23,435 nt of DNA from a virus: the IMG/VR virus record IMGVR_UViG_3300044618_000287, positions 1-23,435 of that record. One strand, given 5' to 3'. The translations under genes were made by a program, and so were the position numbers. The notes below the pieces were generated by a model. It saw nothing but the letters and a program-made list of their open reading frames with translations. It was not told the origin of the DNA and did no database searches. This document shows, piece after piece, positions 7,725 through 15,083 of this stretch; position 1 is the stretch's first letter, and every line of letters begins with the position of its first letter.

Positions 7725-7954
7725 CAGCTCAATGCCTCATCGGGACGGGGGTATCGCAAAGCAATCTGCTCACCGGCTCGTGCGGGCAAGCGATACGGAT
7801 CATAATCGTCGAGGTCGTCTCGGCACACCTTCAGCGCTGGGTTGTTGCGGTCGCTCCACAACTCCTCCAAGGGGAATTTGCGCTTGCATCGGTCGCAGAG
7901 GCCTACGGCCAGCCACTTCTTTCCGCGCGTGTCGAGAAAGCCCTCTACTGGCAT
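7724..7954 (-). CDS. Small Cys-motif phage protein, paralog 2
   Basis: This encodes a 76-aa protein clearly related to its downstream neighbour. It shares the order DTRG, CDRC (C20, C23), KFPLEEL, SDRNNPALKVC (C44) and the identical DPYRLPAR, with the same distances between Cys residues. The pair therefore arose by tandem duplication. The start ATG directly abuts the stop of the adaptor gene (TAA then ATG), and the stop overlaps the next start (TGATG). A metal-binding knuckle is suggested by the Cys pattern but has only three Cys. Function is unknown; its place directly after the head-tail adaptor argues for a role in tail or connector assembly. Confidence 0.85.
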   Translation of the reverse strand: MPVEGFLDTRGKKWLAVGLCDRCKRKFPLEELWSDRNNPALKVCRDDLDDYDPYRLPARAGEQIALRYPRPDEALS

Positions 7955-8941
7955 TTAGCGCGTATACATTGCGATATTTGGCAGGATCATCATCGGGCTG
8001 TTGTCCCGCTCTTCTTGCTGCGCGAAGTACAGGCTCTCCTTGGCCTTCGCGTCAAGCATCGAGATCATGCTTGGGTCGACTTCGAGATACTCCAATGCCA
8101 GACGCGCGGCGAGCATGGCCACAATCGCCTCGTACCAGCGCTGCGGGACTTCGATCTCTTCCGTCATGGTGCCTACGTCCATGATGTAGCGCTGACGCCA
8201 CAGGACGATTTGGTACACTTCGGCCTCTTGATTTGGTACCGGCCACAGGTGCATTATTGGCTGCTGAACCTGACGGTCGAACCAGTATTGCAAGGGTCGG
8301 TTCGACTGAAACGACTTATTTGGTAAGTTCGTGTAGTCGTCGCGGTTGAGGCGTGCCAGCGGGATTTCGGTCGGCGTGTTGGCGAGATACACGCGGCTGA
8401 AGCTCAAAGTGCCTGATGTTGCGCGTACGCGGAAGAATGTCGTCGCGACGCTGCTTTCGAGGTCGAACCACGTCCACTGTCCGGCCGTTGCGGACGGTGT
8501 TTCTGTCTGGACAACGGTCCACGTTATGCCGTCATCGCTACGCTCAAGGGCAAGCGGAACGGCGTCCGCCGCCCACTTAACGCCGACGGTGGTGACGAAT
8601 GTTGGTGTGGTGAAGTTTACTTCACGTGCCGTTGACGTGTCGTAATTGATGCCGGTGACTTGCTGCAGCGTGCGCAAGTTGCTGTTCAGGACGTCGAGCG
8701 TGCCGGTGACGAGGGTGACGTCGCCAACGCCGTTGTAGAGCGGGTATATTTGCTTGTCGATGCACCAGAGCTGGATGCCGCGATTGGACAGGTCCGACAG
8801 CAGCATGAAAAGCTGGTCGTTTGCGATGTCCACATGCTCGGGCGTCAACGACTGCGCGGGCAGTTTGCAGCGGCGCGCCGCATTTTCAATAACTTTGCGG
8901 GTATTGAAAACCGTCTGCGATACTGTGTTTGAATAGGCCAT
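7955..8941 (-). CDS. Head-tail adaptor (P22 gp4-like) with inserted discoidin-like domain
   Basis: This encodes a 328-aa protein. The flanks fit podovirus head-tail adaptors that dock under the portal. The N-terminal helices (about 8-62) read VFNTRKVIENAARRC...LFMLLSDLSNRGIQLWCIDK. The C-terminal part (about 200-310) reads IPLARLNRDDYTNLPNKSFQSNRP, QYWFDRQ, MHLWPVP and EVPQRWYEAIVAMLAARLALEYLEV, a segment I associate with gp4-like or tail-tubular-A-like proteins. Residues of about 105-190 differ: PLALERSDDGITWTVVQ, WTWFDLESSVATTFFRVRAT and SFSRVYL look like an F5/8 type C (discoidin, carbohydrate-binding) fold inserted in the adaptor. The ribosome site is weak. A 116-base gap precedes the gene and the next gene abuts it. 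The adaptor role is family knowledge; the insertion is read from sequence. Confidence 0.85.
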   Translation of the reverse strand: MAYSNTVSQTVFNTRKVIENAARRCKLPAQSLTPEHVDIANDQLFMLLSDLSNRGIQLWCIDKQIYPLYNGVGDVTLVTGTLDVLNSNLRTLQQVTGINYDTSTAREVNFTTPTFVTTVGVKWAADAVPLALERSDDGITWTVVQTETPSATAGQWTWFDLESSVATTFFRVRATSGTLSFSRVYLANTPTEIPLARLNRDDYTNLPNKSFQSNRPLQYWFDRQVQQPIMHLWPVPNQEAEVYQIVLWRQRYIMDVGTMTEEIEVPQRWYEAIVAMLAARLALEYLEVDPSMISMLDAKAKESLYFAQQEERDNSPMMILPNIAMYTR

Positions 8942-8970
8942 AAGTTTTTGCTCGCTGTTTCAACGCAGCA

Positions 8971-8990
8971 GCGCGCAAGCGTGAGCGCGC
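8971..8990 (-). other. GC-rich inverted repeat in the leader of the adaptor gene
   Basis: GCGCGC arms flank an eight-base loop about 30 bases before the adaptor start. No U tract follows on the minus strand, so it is not a simple terminator. It may be an mRNA leader hairpin or chance in GC-rich DNA. Confidence 0.3.
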
Positions 8991-9018
8991 ATTTCTGACC
9001 TGACACGCATACACGAAA

Positions 9019-9046
9019 GCAGTCTCGGCTACAATACCGAGACTGC
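9019..9046 (-). terminator. Probable intrinsic terminator after the 152-aa gene
   Basis: A perfect 10-bp stem (GCAGTCTCGG with its complement) closes an eight-base loop 12 bases past the stop of the upstream gene. On the minus strand it is followed by TTTCGTGTAT, a short U-rich tail. It lies in one of only two sizeable intergenic gaps in the window, which supports a transcriptional boundary or partial read-through point before the adaptor gene. Confidence 0.6.
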
Positions 9047-9057
9047 CTTAGATGTTA

Positions 9058-9516
9058 TTAGCACTTGCCCTTTGGCATTGCCATGAGGCCACCCTTGCTG
9101 CGCGGGATTGGGAGGCGTATCATCGGACGGTCGCTGTGCGCGGGAACGGCCTTCTTCTTCTTGGCGGCGAGGGCTCCGAGTTCAGCCGCACTATTCATGC
9201 TTTTTGCTGGTGCCTTCTTGGCGGGGCTCACGCCGCCCGGTGTCATGCCGAGTTCTGCGTTCGTCATGCGACGGCCGCTGGCGTCAGTTGGGCGGGTTGA
9301 GATACCTTCGGCGGGTGGCTTGCGCTTCGCCGTACGCGCAGCCATTTCGTTTTCCACGCGGCGGCCTTCTGCCGCGACCTCGGCGACCGTCGCGCGTTTG
9401 CCGCGCTCGTTGTACACGCCGCCGCCATCAAACTTCTTTACGACGCCGCCAGTGGCTTTCTTCACTGGTCCGCCGCACATGTACTTCACCTTGGTGCTGT
9501 CTTTGAAACCGTCCAT
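9058..9516 (-). CDS. Basic Lys/Gly-rich protein of unknown function
   Basis: This encodes a 152-aa strongly basic protein. Its N-terminus carries Gly-Gly and Lys-Lys pairs (YMCGGPVKKATGGVVKKFDGGG), the middle has RGKRATVAEVAAEGRRVENEMAARTAKRK, and the C-terminus is KKKKAVPAHSDRPMIRLPIPRSKGGLMAMPKGKC. It looks largely disordered. Phage proteins with GGxVKK motifs are common in environmental genomes, but I know no function. The start ATG follows the nuclease stop by one base with AAAGGTAAG upstream as ribosome site. A terminator-like hairpin follows. A DNA- or RNA-binding or packaged role is possible because of the charge, but unproven. Confidence 0.78.
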   Translation of the reverse strand: MDGFKDSTKVKYMCGGPVKKATGGVVKKFDGGGVYNERGKRATVAEVAAEGRRVENEMAARTAKRKPPAEGISTRPTDASGRRMTNAELGMTPGGVSPAKKAPAKSMNSAAELGALAAKKKKAVPAHSDRPMIRLPIPRSKGGLMAMPKGKC

Positions 9517-9517
9517 T

Positions 9518-9958
9518 TTACTTACCTTTCTTGCGGGCCGCAGCGTATGAGCCTCTGGCTGTTAAATACTTTATTGCGGACTGTAGCACGTCAGTGCTTT
9601 CCGATGCCATACCAAGAAGCGAATTACATTTTAAGCAAAGAATGCCCCTAAACTCGCCTGTCTCGTGGTTGTGGTCTATGGCGTATCCGCGCCGACGATT
9701 GTCGTACACCATAAGGTCTGGCAATTCAGTTTCGCATATCGCGCAGTTGCCTGATTGATCTCCCCAAGCCTTTGAGAACTCGGCGTGCGAAATGCCGTAT
9801 TTGTACTTCAGGTGCTGTTCCAACCGTTTAAGTGGAGTGCGGCTGCCCCAACAAGTTTTCTGTTTGTGCTTACTGCATGGGATGCAAGCGGACTGGCCCT
9901 TCCAGAAATCTCCGATAGGCTTTGTCGCGTCACAAGTTTTGCAGTATTTTTCCGTCAC
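9518..9958 (-). CDS. Recombination endonuclease VII-type HNH nuclease
   Basis: This encodes a 146-aa nuclease. The start GTG overlaps the upstream stop (GTGA). Residues 5-28 form a small zinc ribbon (C6-x2-C9, C25-x2-C28). The catalytic part has YGIS at 54-57, GNCAIC (C72, C75), IDHNHETG (D95, H96, H98) and RGILCLKCN (C108, C111). This is the His-Me finger with paired zinc Cys of the endonuclease VII family (Pfam PF02945), which cleaves branched DNA in phage T4 and occurs as free-standing homing-like HNH genes elsewhere. All key residues are present. It sits among small virion-region genes rather than replication genes, and its DNA is visibly less GC-rich than the fibers around it, so a mobile origin is likely. 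Confidence 0.88.
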   Translation of the reverse strand: MTEKYCKTCDATKPIGDFWKGQSACIPCSKHKQKTCWGSRTPLKRLEQHLKYKYGISHAEFSKAWGDQSGNCAICETELPDLMVYDNRRRGYAIDHNHETGEFRGILCLKCNSLLGMASESTDVLQSAIKYLTARGSYAAARKKGK

Positions 9959-10116
9959 TTTTTCCTCGCCACGGCGATATTATCAACAGCGTTCGGGTAG
10001 GGGCGTCCGGCCGCCTTGGCACGCGCCTTAGCGGATTTCTTCTTCTTAACCGACAAGTCTTTCGGCTTGCCAAGATCCTTCGGGCGCTTCTTGTCCCAGA
10101 CGGCTAAATCGCTCAT
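9955..10116 (-). CDS. Small Lys-rich protein (53 aa)
   Basis: This encodes 53 aa, starting at an ATG two bases past the upstream stop (TGATATG) and ending at a TGA that overlaps the nuclease start (GTGA). It reads MSDLAVWDKKRPKDLGKPKD, then LSVKKKKSAKARAKAAGRPY and PNAVDNIAVARKK. It is one-third Lys/Arg and has no Cys. The first four residues, MSDL, and the later DLSVK echo the start of the upstream DUF6321-like protein, hinting at a shared origin of the leader. Function is unknown. The tight coupling on both sides and ordinary codon structure support a real gene. Confidence 0.75.
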   Translation of the reverse strand: MSDLAVWDKKRPKDLGKPKDLSVKKKKSAKARAKAAGRPYPNAVDNIAVARKK

Positions 10117-10117
10117 A

Positions 10118-10390
10118 TCAACAATCCCATTTACGAAGTGATAGCGCCTTGCGTGTCGGACGGCCCTTGCCGTCCTTCATCGGCCCCGGCATGCCAGACA
10201 TGCGTGCGCAGAATGACTTACGGCGGGCTGCTGACTTAGGTGATTTCTTCGCCTGCTTGGCGCTGACGGGTGGCTTGATGTCTTGGCCCTGAGCGCGCAG
10301 CGACGCGCGGCCCTTGGCGTTGAGGCCGCCCTCGGGGTTCTGACCCTCCTTGCGGGTCCACGCGCCACGTTTGACGGAAAGGTCGCTCAT
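10118..10390 (-). CDS. DUF6321-like small basic protein
   Basis: This encodes 90 aa. I chose the ATG at 10390, which overlaps the upstream stop (ATGA), over a GTG two codons earlier. The pattern NPEGGLNAKGRASL (about 18-31), RRKSFCARMSGM (57-67) and a terminal LRKWDC is the signature of a widespread phage family known as DUF6321, which has no known function. Two Cys (61 and the final residue) are typical of the family. It is strongly basic. It may be a virion or DNA-associated protein, judging only from charge and neighbours. Confidence 0.85.
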   Translation of the reverse strand: MSDLSVKRGAWTRKEGQNPEGGLNAKGRASLRAQGQDIKPPVSAKQAKKSPKSAARRKSFCARMSGMPGPMKDGKGRPTRKALSLRKWDC

Positions 10391-10668
10391 GCCCACACGC
10401 GGTATGGTATCGACGGTTCAACGCTGAGCGGCGTCAGCAAAGCCAACTGCTCTTCGTCAAAACTACCGCGAAGGTTGGTGTGCCAGTCGGGATAATTCTC
10501 GACAATCGGCTCGCCCTCTGCGTCGTAGCCAATGACCTTCGTGAATGGACCGATCTGGTCAACGGAGAAGTCCGGCGTTGGGTTGCCCTCGTCGTCAATG
10601 ACGCCTGCCTCAAGCAACGCGGCGTCCATGTCCTCTTGGGTGGGTGCTTTAAGATATAGGTCGGTCAT
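10387..10668 (-). CDS. Small acidic protein after the fiber genes
   Basis: This encodes 93 aa, overlapping the stop of the 726-aa fiber gene (ATGA) and the start of the next gene. It reads MTDLYLKAPTQEDMDAALLEAG, then acidic stretches (DDEGNPTPDFSVDQIGP, YDAEGEPIVENYPDWHTNLRG). I recognise the TKVIGYDAEGEPI...YPDWHTNL style from small proteins beside phage fiber genes, but no function is assigned. It may be a fiber-associated or chaperone-like protein by position. No membrane segment or Cys is present. Confidence 0.8.
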   Translation of the reverse strand: MTDLYLKAPTQEDMDAALLEAGVIDDEGNPTPDFSVDQIGPFTKVIGYDAEGEPIVENYPDWHTNLRGSFDEEQLALLTPLSVEPSIPYRVWA

Positions 10669-12845
10669 GCTGTCAAAGCCTGTAGTTGGAAGTCCGCAAG
10701 ACGGACGGGGTAATATTGGATGGAGCGGATGTGGCCGTTGAGGAAATTCGTTGTGGCAATTGCGGAAGCACCAACTGTCAGCCTTACAACCGTTGGCACG
10801 GTTGCGGCGGTGTCTTCAGTGCCAAGAGTTCCGTTAACAGCGGATTGAACCGAGTTTGCGCTGATTGCAAATGCCGATTTAAACACTGTGTTAGCTGCAT
10901 AAGTACCAACATCAATACTGGCCTGTGTCACGCCCCCAGTCGCCATAAAGCTCCTGATGGTGCTGCTTACTGCAAAAGCAAACCAACGGTTGGAGTTCGT
11001 CTCGTCAGAAATAGTCCAAGCGGCGTTGCTGGCGCTGGTTGGCGAGAACGAACTAAACTCAGAAACCAACGTCCCCTCGCTCTGGTTGTACCAAGGCGCG
11101 AACATCGGTGCGACGATGGCGCACTGGTCAGCGGCGCGTGTTACTTGGCTTGCGACCGTGGGGATATAGCTTGTGGCGAATGCTCCGGCTTCGACTTGTG
11201 CGCCGTAAATGAAGATGCCGCTTGTGCCGTCGCCTGTTGCGGCAACGCTGTCGGCAGTGTAGATGCGGGCAAACAAAGCCGTTTCTGTTGACGAAGTAAA
11301 TGTAAGGCAGACGCGCCACCAACCAGCGCCCGCATTAAGCACAACAGCACTGGCAGAAGAAAACGCGCCTATTGTTCGTGCGGCGCTGGTTATGCTTCCG
11401 TCTACAAGGGATACAGTGACATCTGAGATGTTTGCCGTTGTTGCCGCATCTTGAACGTAGAGCCTAACGCGATTGAACTCAGAGGCTTTTGCGTAAGCGG
11501 TGTAGGTGTATGTTGTCGCAACTGCGCTCTTGGAGATTGACGCACTGCGTATGGAAGAAGAATTTAGTGCAATTCCGTCGGCGGCGATCATCTTCTCTGC
11601 ATCTACAGTTCCGTCTGGTGACGTTGTCACATCCGGTGTGATTGTAGAGTTTATTTTAGACCAAGCCGCGTTATCAAACTGCTCACTGTACGTCACCAAA
11701 TTCGTCCGCGCCTCTTCGATCAGGATGCCCTTTGGCTGGAGCGTGACGGGGTCGTAGTCAAAGCGTGGCGGGAACCTGCCGCCGTTGTTGCGTGTGTAGG
11801 TGGACGGCATGCCCGTGACTGCGGTGATCTGCTTCACAGACGCCTGAGATACAGAGAACGTCTGGTTTTCTGCTGCACCAGTCACGATTAAGGCAAGGTA
11901 GTGTGTGGTCGCAGTAGCCACAAAGCTGTACGTTATTGAAGTTCCCGTGATTAATTGCGTAAACAAAGCCCCCGTGCTTCCATCTGCGTTCGTCGTGATG
12001 CGAATACTTTTAGCTGCCGCGGTTCCAGAAACGCCAGAAACACTTATGTAGTATGTGGCCCCGATAGTCAGACCGCTCATGGCAGACGAAACCGCACGGG
12101 CGGAAGTACCACCCACTGGGACAGTCAACACAAGCGAACCAGAAGAAGTGGAAAGCGTACCTAGCGCAGCAGTCCATCCGGTCGTATCAGAGAACGGGCC
12201 GGGGTTCGTGACAAGCTCACTGCCCAACACCAGATTGGCGGCGGGGACAGCTTCAAGCTGTGCGCCCCAGAGGAACAAACCTGAAGTGCCGTCACCTGTG
12301 TAGGAAATGGAATTGTCAGCATTTGCCAACAAAAATGCGGAACCCGTGCCCGCGCTTGCGGTAGGCGTGAATGTAACCGAACAGCGATACCAGCCATTAC
12401 CTGTGGAAACGATTGCCGCTGTGACCCCGCTCGTTACTGTCCCTACAGTCCCGTTACTAACATCAAAGAAAGCGTTTCGTATTGTCCCCATAAGGGCGGC
12501 AGGAAGTTGAATATCAAACCAACTCCGCTCCGCTGCCTTAACTGACACACTGAGCGTATATGTAGTGCCAGCCGTGTAATTGGCGCTTTGGCTTGTAAAA
12601 TGAGTGCTAGACGCAGTCGTGTCCTCAACCAATTTGTCAGCCGTAGAAGTGCCGTCAGGCGCAACAGTCGAGTTGGCTGTTATGGTGGTCCGGACCTTCG
12701 ACCAAGCAGCGTTATCAAACTGCTGCGTCTGCAACAGCAAGTTCACGCTGGCTGGCGTGGTCTGGATCAGCCCATTGCTGCCGACGAACGTGCCTGACGT
12801 TGTGCGCGTGAAGTCGAGAAGCTGGTCGAAGGTATAGTTTGTCAT
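10665..12845 (-). CDS. Fiber or spike protein with three carbohydrate-binding-like domains
   Basis: This encodes 726 aa. After a short N-terminus (FDQLLDFTRTTSGTFVGSNG), residues of about 32-198 form a jelly-roll-like domain (FDNAAW, YTLSVSVKAAE, GNGWYRCSVTF, GDGTSGLFLWGAQLE). Residues of about 200-340 form a different binding-like domain (SDTTGWTAALG, GATYYISVSG). Residues of about 380-551 repeat the first type (FDNAAWSKI ... GAGWWRVCLTF, GDGTSGIFIYGAQVE). Residues of about 565-726 look like a lectin or LamG-type end (NGHIRSIQYYPVRLADFQLQALT). Such domains resemble CBM4/9 modules and proteins labelled phage head spike fiber; the exact label is uncertain. The ATG overlaps the upstream stop (ATGA). 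The likely role is surface glycan binding on the particle. Confidence 0.85.
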   Translation of the reverse strand: MTNYTFDQLLDFTRTTSGTFVGSNGLIQTTPASVNLLLQTQQFDNAAWSKVRTTITANSTVAPDGTSTADKLVEDTTASSTHFTSQSANYTAGTTYTLSVSVKAAERSWFDIQLPAALMGTIRNAFFDVSNGTVGTVTSGVTAAIVSTGNGWYRCSVTFTPTASAGTGSAFLLANADNSISYTGDGTSGLFLWGAQLEAVPAANLVLGSELVTNPGPFSDTTGWTAALGTLSTSSGSLVLTVPVGGTSARAVSSAMSGLTIGATYYISVSGVSGTAAAKSIRITTNADGSTGALFTQLITGTSITYSFVATATTHYLALIVTGAAENQTFSVSQASVKQITAVTGMPSTYTRNNGGRFPPRFDYDPVTLQPKGILIEEARTNLVTYSEQFDNAAWSKINSTITPDVTTSPDGTVDAEKMIAADGIALNSSSIRSASISKSAVATTYTYTAYAKASEFNRVRLYVQDAATTANISDVTVSLVDGSITSAARTIGAFSSASAVVLNAGAGWWRVCLTFTSSTETALFARIYTADSVAATGDGTSGIFIYGAQVEAGAFATSYIPTVASQVTRAADQCAIVAPMFAPWYNQSEGTLVSEFSSFSPTSASNAAWTISDETNSNRWFAFAVSSTIRSFMATGGVTQASIDVGTYAANTVFKSAFAISANSVQSAVNGTLGTEDTAATVPTVVRLTVGASAIATTNFLNGHIRSIQYYPVRLADFQLQALTA

Positions 12846-14722
12846 GCGTCGTATATTCCGTTGATGAAATCGAGGCTGAGTGTCGTAATCATCTGCGGTG
12901 CGGTGAGCGTCTGCAACTCGGTGTTTGTAAGCCGCGTGTTGTAGTACGCGATTTGGCGGATGTGGCCGATTATATAAAGCGCCCCACGCCGACCAATTTG
13001 AAGCTCATTGACAGAGGCAAAAACTCCGCTGTACGCGCTTGTCCCTGCTGTGCCGCCATTAAGCGAAGCCGCCAACCCCCCTAATCCGTAAGAAACAGCA
13101 GCCTTAAATGTGGTGTTAGCCGCAATAATTCCACCAACGGCTGAGTTTGTTAAGTCGCTTATGCTGATAGAGCCAGCGGCGGATGACGATAAAAAGCGGT
13201 CATTGGTTGTCTGTCCGTTAAGAAAGTGCCTTGTTGCTTCAAGTTGCGTTGAACCTTCAAATACAAAGCTACCTTCAGCAGCGTTATACCAGCTAGAGAA
13301 GTTCGTGCCTGTCATGGTCGCAACGTCTGCGCTGCGCGTTACTTGGCTGGCAACTGTGGGGATGTAGCTGGTGGCGAATGCACCGGCTTCGAGTTGTGCG
13401 CCCCAGATAAAAAGGCCTGAAGTGCCGTCGCCTGTGTAGCTGGGTGATAGGGTGCCGGCAGTTTGTGCCAGACCTATACGACAAGTGTCGTTAGCCGAGG
13501 CGGAAGAAACACTTATTGAACAGCGATACCACCCGTCACCCGCCGAGACTATGGTTGCGGTGACACCAGCAGAAATTGCGTATGTGGTTCCGTTGCTAAG
13601 GTTAAATCCGCAACCTATTGACCCTATGCGTAGCCCCATAAACGCCCGCTCTGCTGCTTTTGCAAAAACAGAAAATGTCTGCGCGCCTGCAAGAGATGTA
13701 GGCGTTTGGTCAGTCCTGTGCTGCGAGGTGCTAGTATCCTCTACAAGTTTATCCGCGTTGCTTGTTCCATCCGGCGATGCCGTAGCATTGGCAGTTACAG
13801 TCGCCGCCGTCTTCGTCCAAGCTGCGTTGTCGAACTGCTCCGAATACAGCGCCAAATTCGTCCGCTGCTCTTCGATCAGCAAGCCCTTTGCCGCAAGCGT
13901 TACAGGGTCGTAATCAAAGCGCGGGCCGTAATATGCCGCTGACGTTGTGGCGACGTAGGTGGACGGGGTGGTCTGGTAGGTTACTGGTTCGAGTTGTGCG
14001 CCCCAGATGAAAATACCGCTGGTGCCGTCGCCTGTGTATGTAGTTCCGGTTCCATCAGATAAAAGAATAATAAACCCACCAACGCCAGCGCCAGTTGTTG
14101 TAAAAGAACCAGAGCAGCGATACCAACCATTTGAAAGCGCAGTCACTGTGCCGCCAGAAGAAGCCCCTGATCCGGTAAGTGTAAATGTATGGTCAAAAGA
14201 CGGAACAACACCTGAGTTAAACCTATTTACGCTTACATTTGTCCGGCCAGCAGCTTTAGCAAAAAATGAATATGTATGGGTTGTAGTAGCGGATAAACTA
14301 GCTGAAACACGCGTAGTGTGTTGTGAATTAGCAGTGTCCTCAATCATAAAATCGGCATTTTGCGTACCGTCTGGTGAAACAGCTACGTCAATATACGCAG
14401 GAGTTCCGGTCGTGTTTAGCCCAGACTTTACCCAAGCAGCGTTATCAAACGTCTGCGATTGCAGCAACAAATTCGCCGGAGCGTAAGTGATCTTGCCCGT
14501 GCTATCCACCAGCGTGGCATTGCTGCCGCGTGTGAACGTAACGCGGCTGTCAAGCGGCGCACCGGCTAGGAAGTTCAGATACAGCGACGCGCCACTAAAC
14601 GGGCTGGTTCCAGCAAAGCCGTCGATAAGCCCGGACGCACCGCCCCACAGGCCCGAGACGTTCTTGTACAGGCCGGTGCCAAGGGCCAGCCCAGATACGC
14701 CGCTGTACAGCCCTACGGACAC
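12842..14722 (-). CDS. Fiber or spike protein with two carbohydrate-binding-like domains
   Basis: This encodes 626 aa starting at GTG four bases past the upstream stop, with a weak ribosome site. The N-terminus is hydrophobic, glycine-rich and repetitive (GLYSGVSGLALGTGLYKNVSGL), then SLYLNFLAGAPLDSRVTFTRGSNATLVDS. Domain 1 (about 85-244) and domain 2 (about 290-445) both run FDNAAW ... GNGWYRCS or GDGWYRCS ... GDGTSG(I/L)FIWGAQLE. Residues of about 465-626 resemble a lectin-type C-terminus (GHIRQIAYYNTRLTNTELQTLTAP) like that of the next protein. Both fibers also share GAFATSYIPTVASQVTR. The last 14 residues (TTLSLDFINGIYDA) resemble the start of a similar module, so the two genes may be remnants of one longer fiber or act as partners. 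A role on virion surface glycan binding is inferred. Confidence 0.85.
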   Translation of the reverse strand: MSVGLYSGVSGLALGTGLYKNVSGLWGGASGLIDGFAGTSPFSGASLYLNFLAGAPLDSRVTFTRGSNATLVDSTGKITYAPANLLLQSQTFDNAAWVKSGLNTTGTPAYIDVAVSPDGTQNADFMIEDTANSQHTTRVSASLSATTTHTYSFFAKAAGRTNVSVNRFNSGVVPSFDHTFTLTGSGASSGGTVTALSNGWYRCSGSFTTTGAGVGGFIILLSDGTGTTYTGDGTSGIFIWGAQLEPVTYQTTPSTYVATTSAAYYGPRFDYDPVTLAAKGLLIEEQRTNLALYSEQFDNAAWTKTAATVTANATASPDGTSNADKLVEDTSTSQHRTDQTPTSLAGAQTFSVFAKAAERAFMGLRIGSIGCGFNLSNGTTYAISAGVTATIVSAGDGWYRCSISVSSASANDTCRIGLAQTAGTLSPSYTGDGTSGLFIWGAQLEAGAFATSYIPTVASQVTRSADVATMTGTNFSSWYNAAEGSFVFEGSTQLEATRHFLNGQTTNDRFLSSSAAGSISISDLTNSAVGGIIAANTTFKAAVSYGLGGLAASLNGGTAGTSAYSGVFASVNELQIGRRGALYIIGHIRQIAYYNTRLTNTELQTLTAPQMITTLSLDFINGIYDA

Positions 14723-14725
14723 CGA

Positions 14726-15061
14726 TTAGGCCCTGTTGTCGCCGGACTGAACAATCGTCAGTTTGGCCGATCCGCTGCCGCTGGAAAGCTGCAAGCGCAC
14801 AGCCGCTGGGATGTAGGCGTAGTTGCCCTGACGGGTGACGGTCTGCGCGACCATGTTTGGATCGGGGTGGTTCACCCAGACGATGGACCCTGCGGCCGTA
14901 TCAAATGGGTTGTCGAGTGTCTGCTGCAACGTCCAGTTCGCGGTGCCGGTTACGGCTACCTGAAGCGAAACGTCGGGACGTCCGTGGATGTCGAGTGGAA
15001 TGGGGACGGAATTCTTAGCGCCACCGCTGGCGTCGCTCAAGGTTACAACAATCTGGCGCAT
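14726..15061 (-). CDS. Small beta-rich virion protein candidate (111 aa)
   Basis: This encodes 111 aa beginning MRQIVVTLSDASGG. I chose the ATG at 15061 because AAGGAA lies six bases upstream. An earlier start at 15118 would place the 15084-15116 hairpin inside coding sequence. The product is rich in beta-forming residues: PIPLDIHGRPDVSLQVAV, NWTLQQTLDNPFD, WVNHPDPN, NYAYIPAAVRLQLSSGSGSAKLTIVQSG. This pattern, with VNHPD and SGSGSAKLTI, recurs in small proteins lying between capsid and tail genes of environmental phages, so a structural role is likely, but its exact place in the particle is unknown. Confidence 0.83.
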   Translation of the reverse strand: MRQIVVTLSDASGGAKNSVPIPLDIHGRPDVSLQVAVTGTANWTLQQTLDNPFDTAAGSIVWVNHPDPNMVAQTVTRQGNYAYIPAAVRLQLSSGSGSAKLTIVQSGDNRA

Positions 15062-15067
15062 ATTTTG

Positions 15068-15073
15068 TTCCTT
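15068..15073 (-). promoter_or_regulatory. Ribosome binding site that fixes the 111-aa start
   Basis: AAGGAA on the minus strand, six bases before the ATG at 15061; it supports this start over the one 57 bases upstream. Confidence 0.75.
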
Positions 15074-15083
15074 AGAAAATGCG

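Noticed and set aside
8942-9057. Sigma-70-type promoter in the gap before the adaptor gene
   Set aside because: TTGTAG and TATGCG are loosely spaced and fall in or near the terminator stem; the match is too weak to call.
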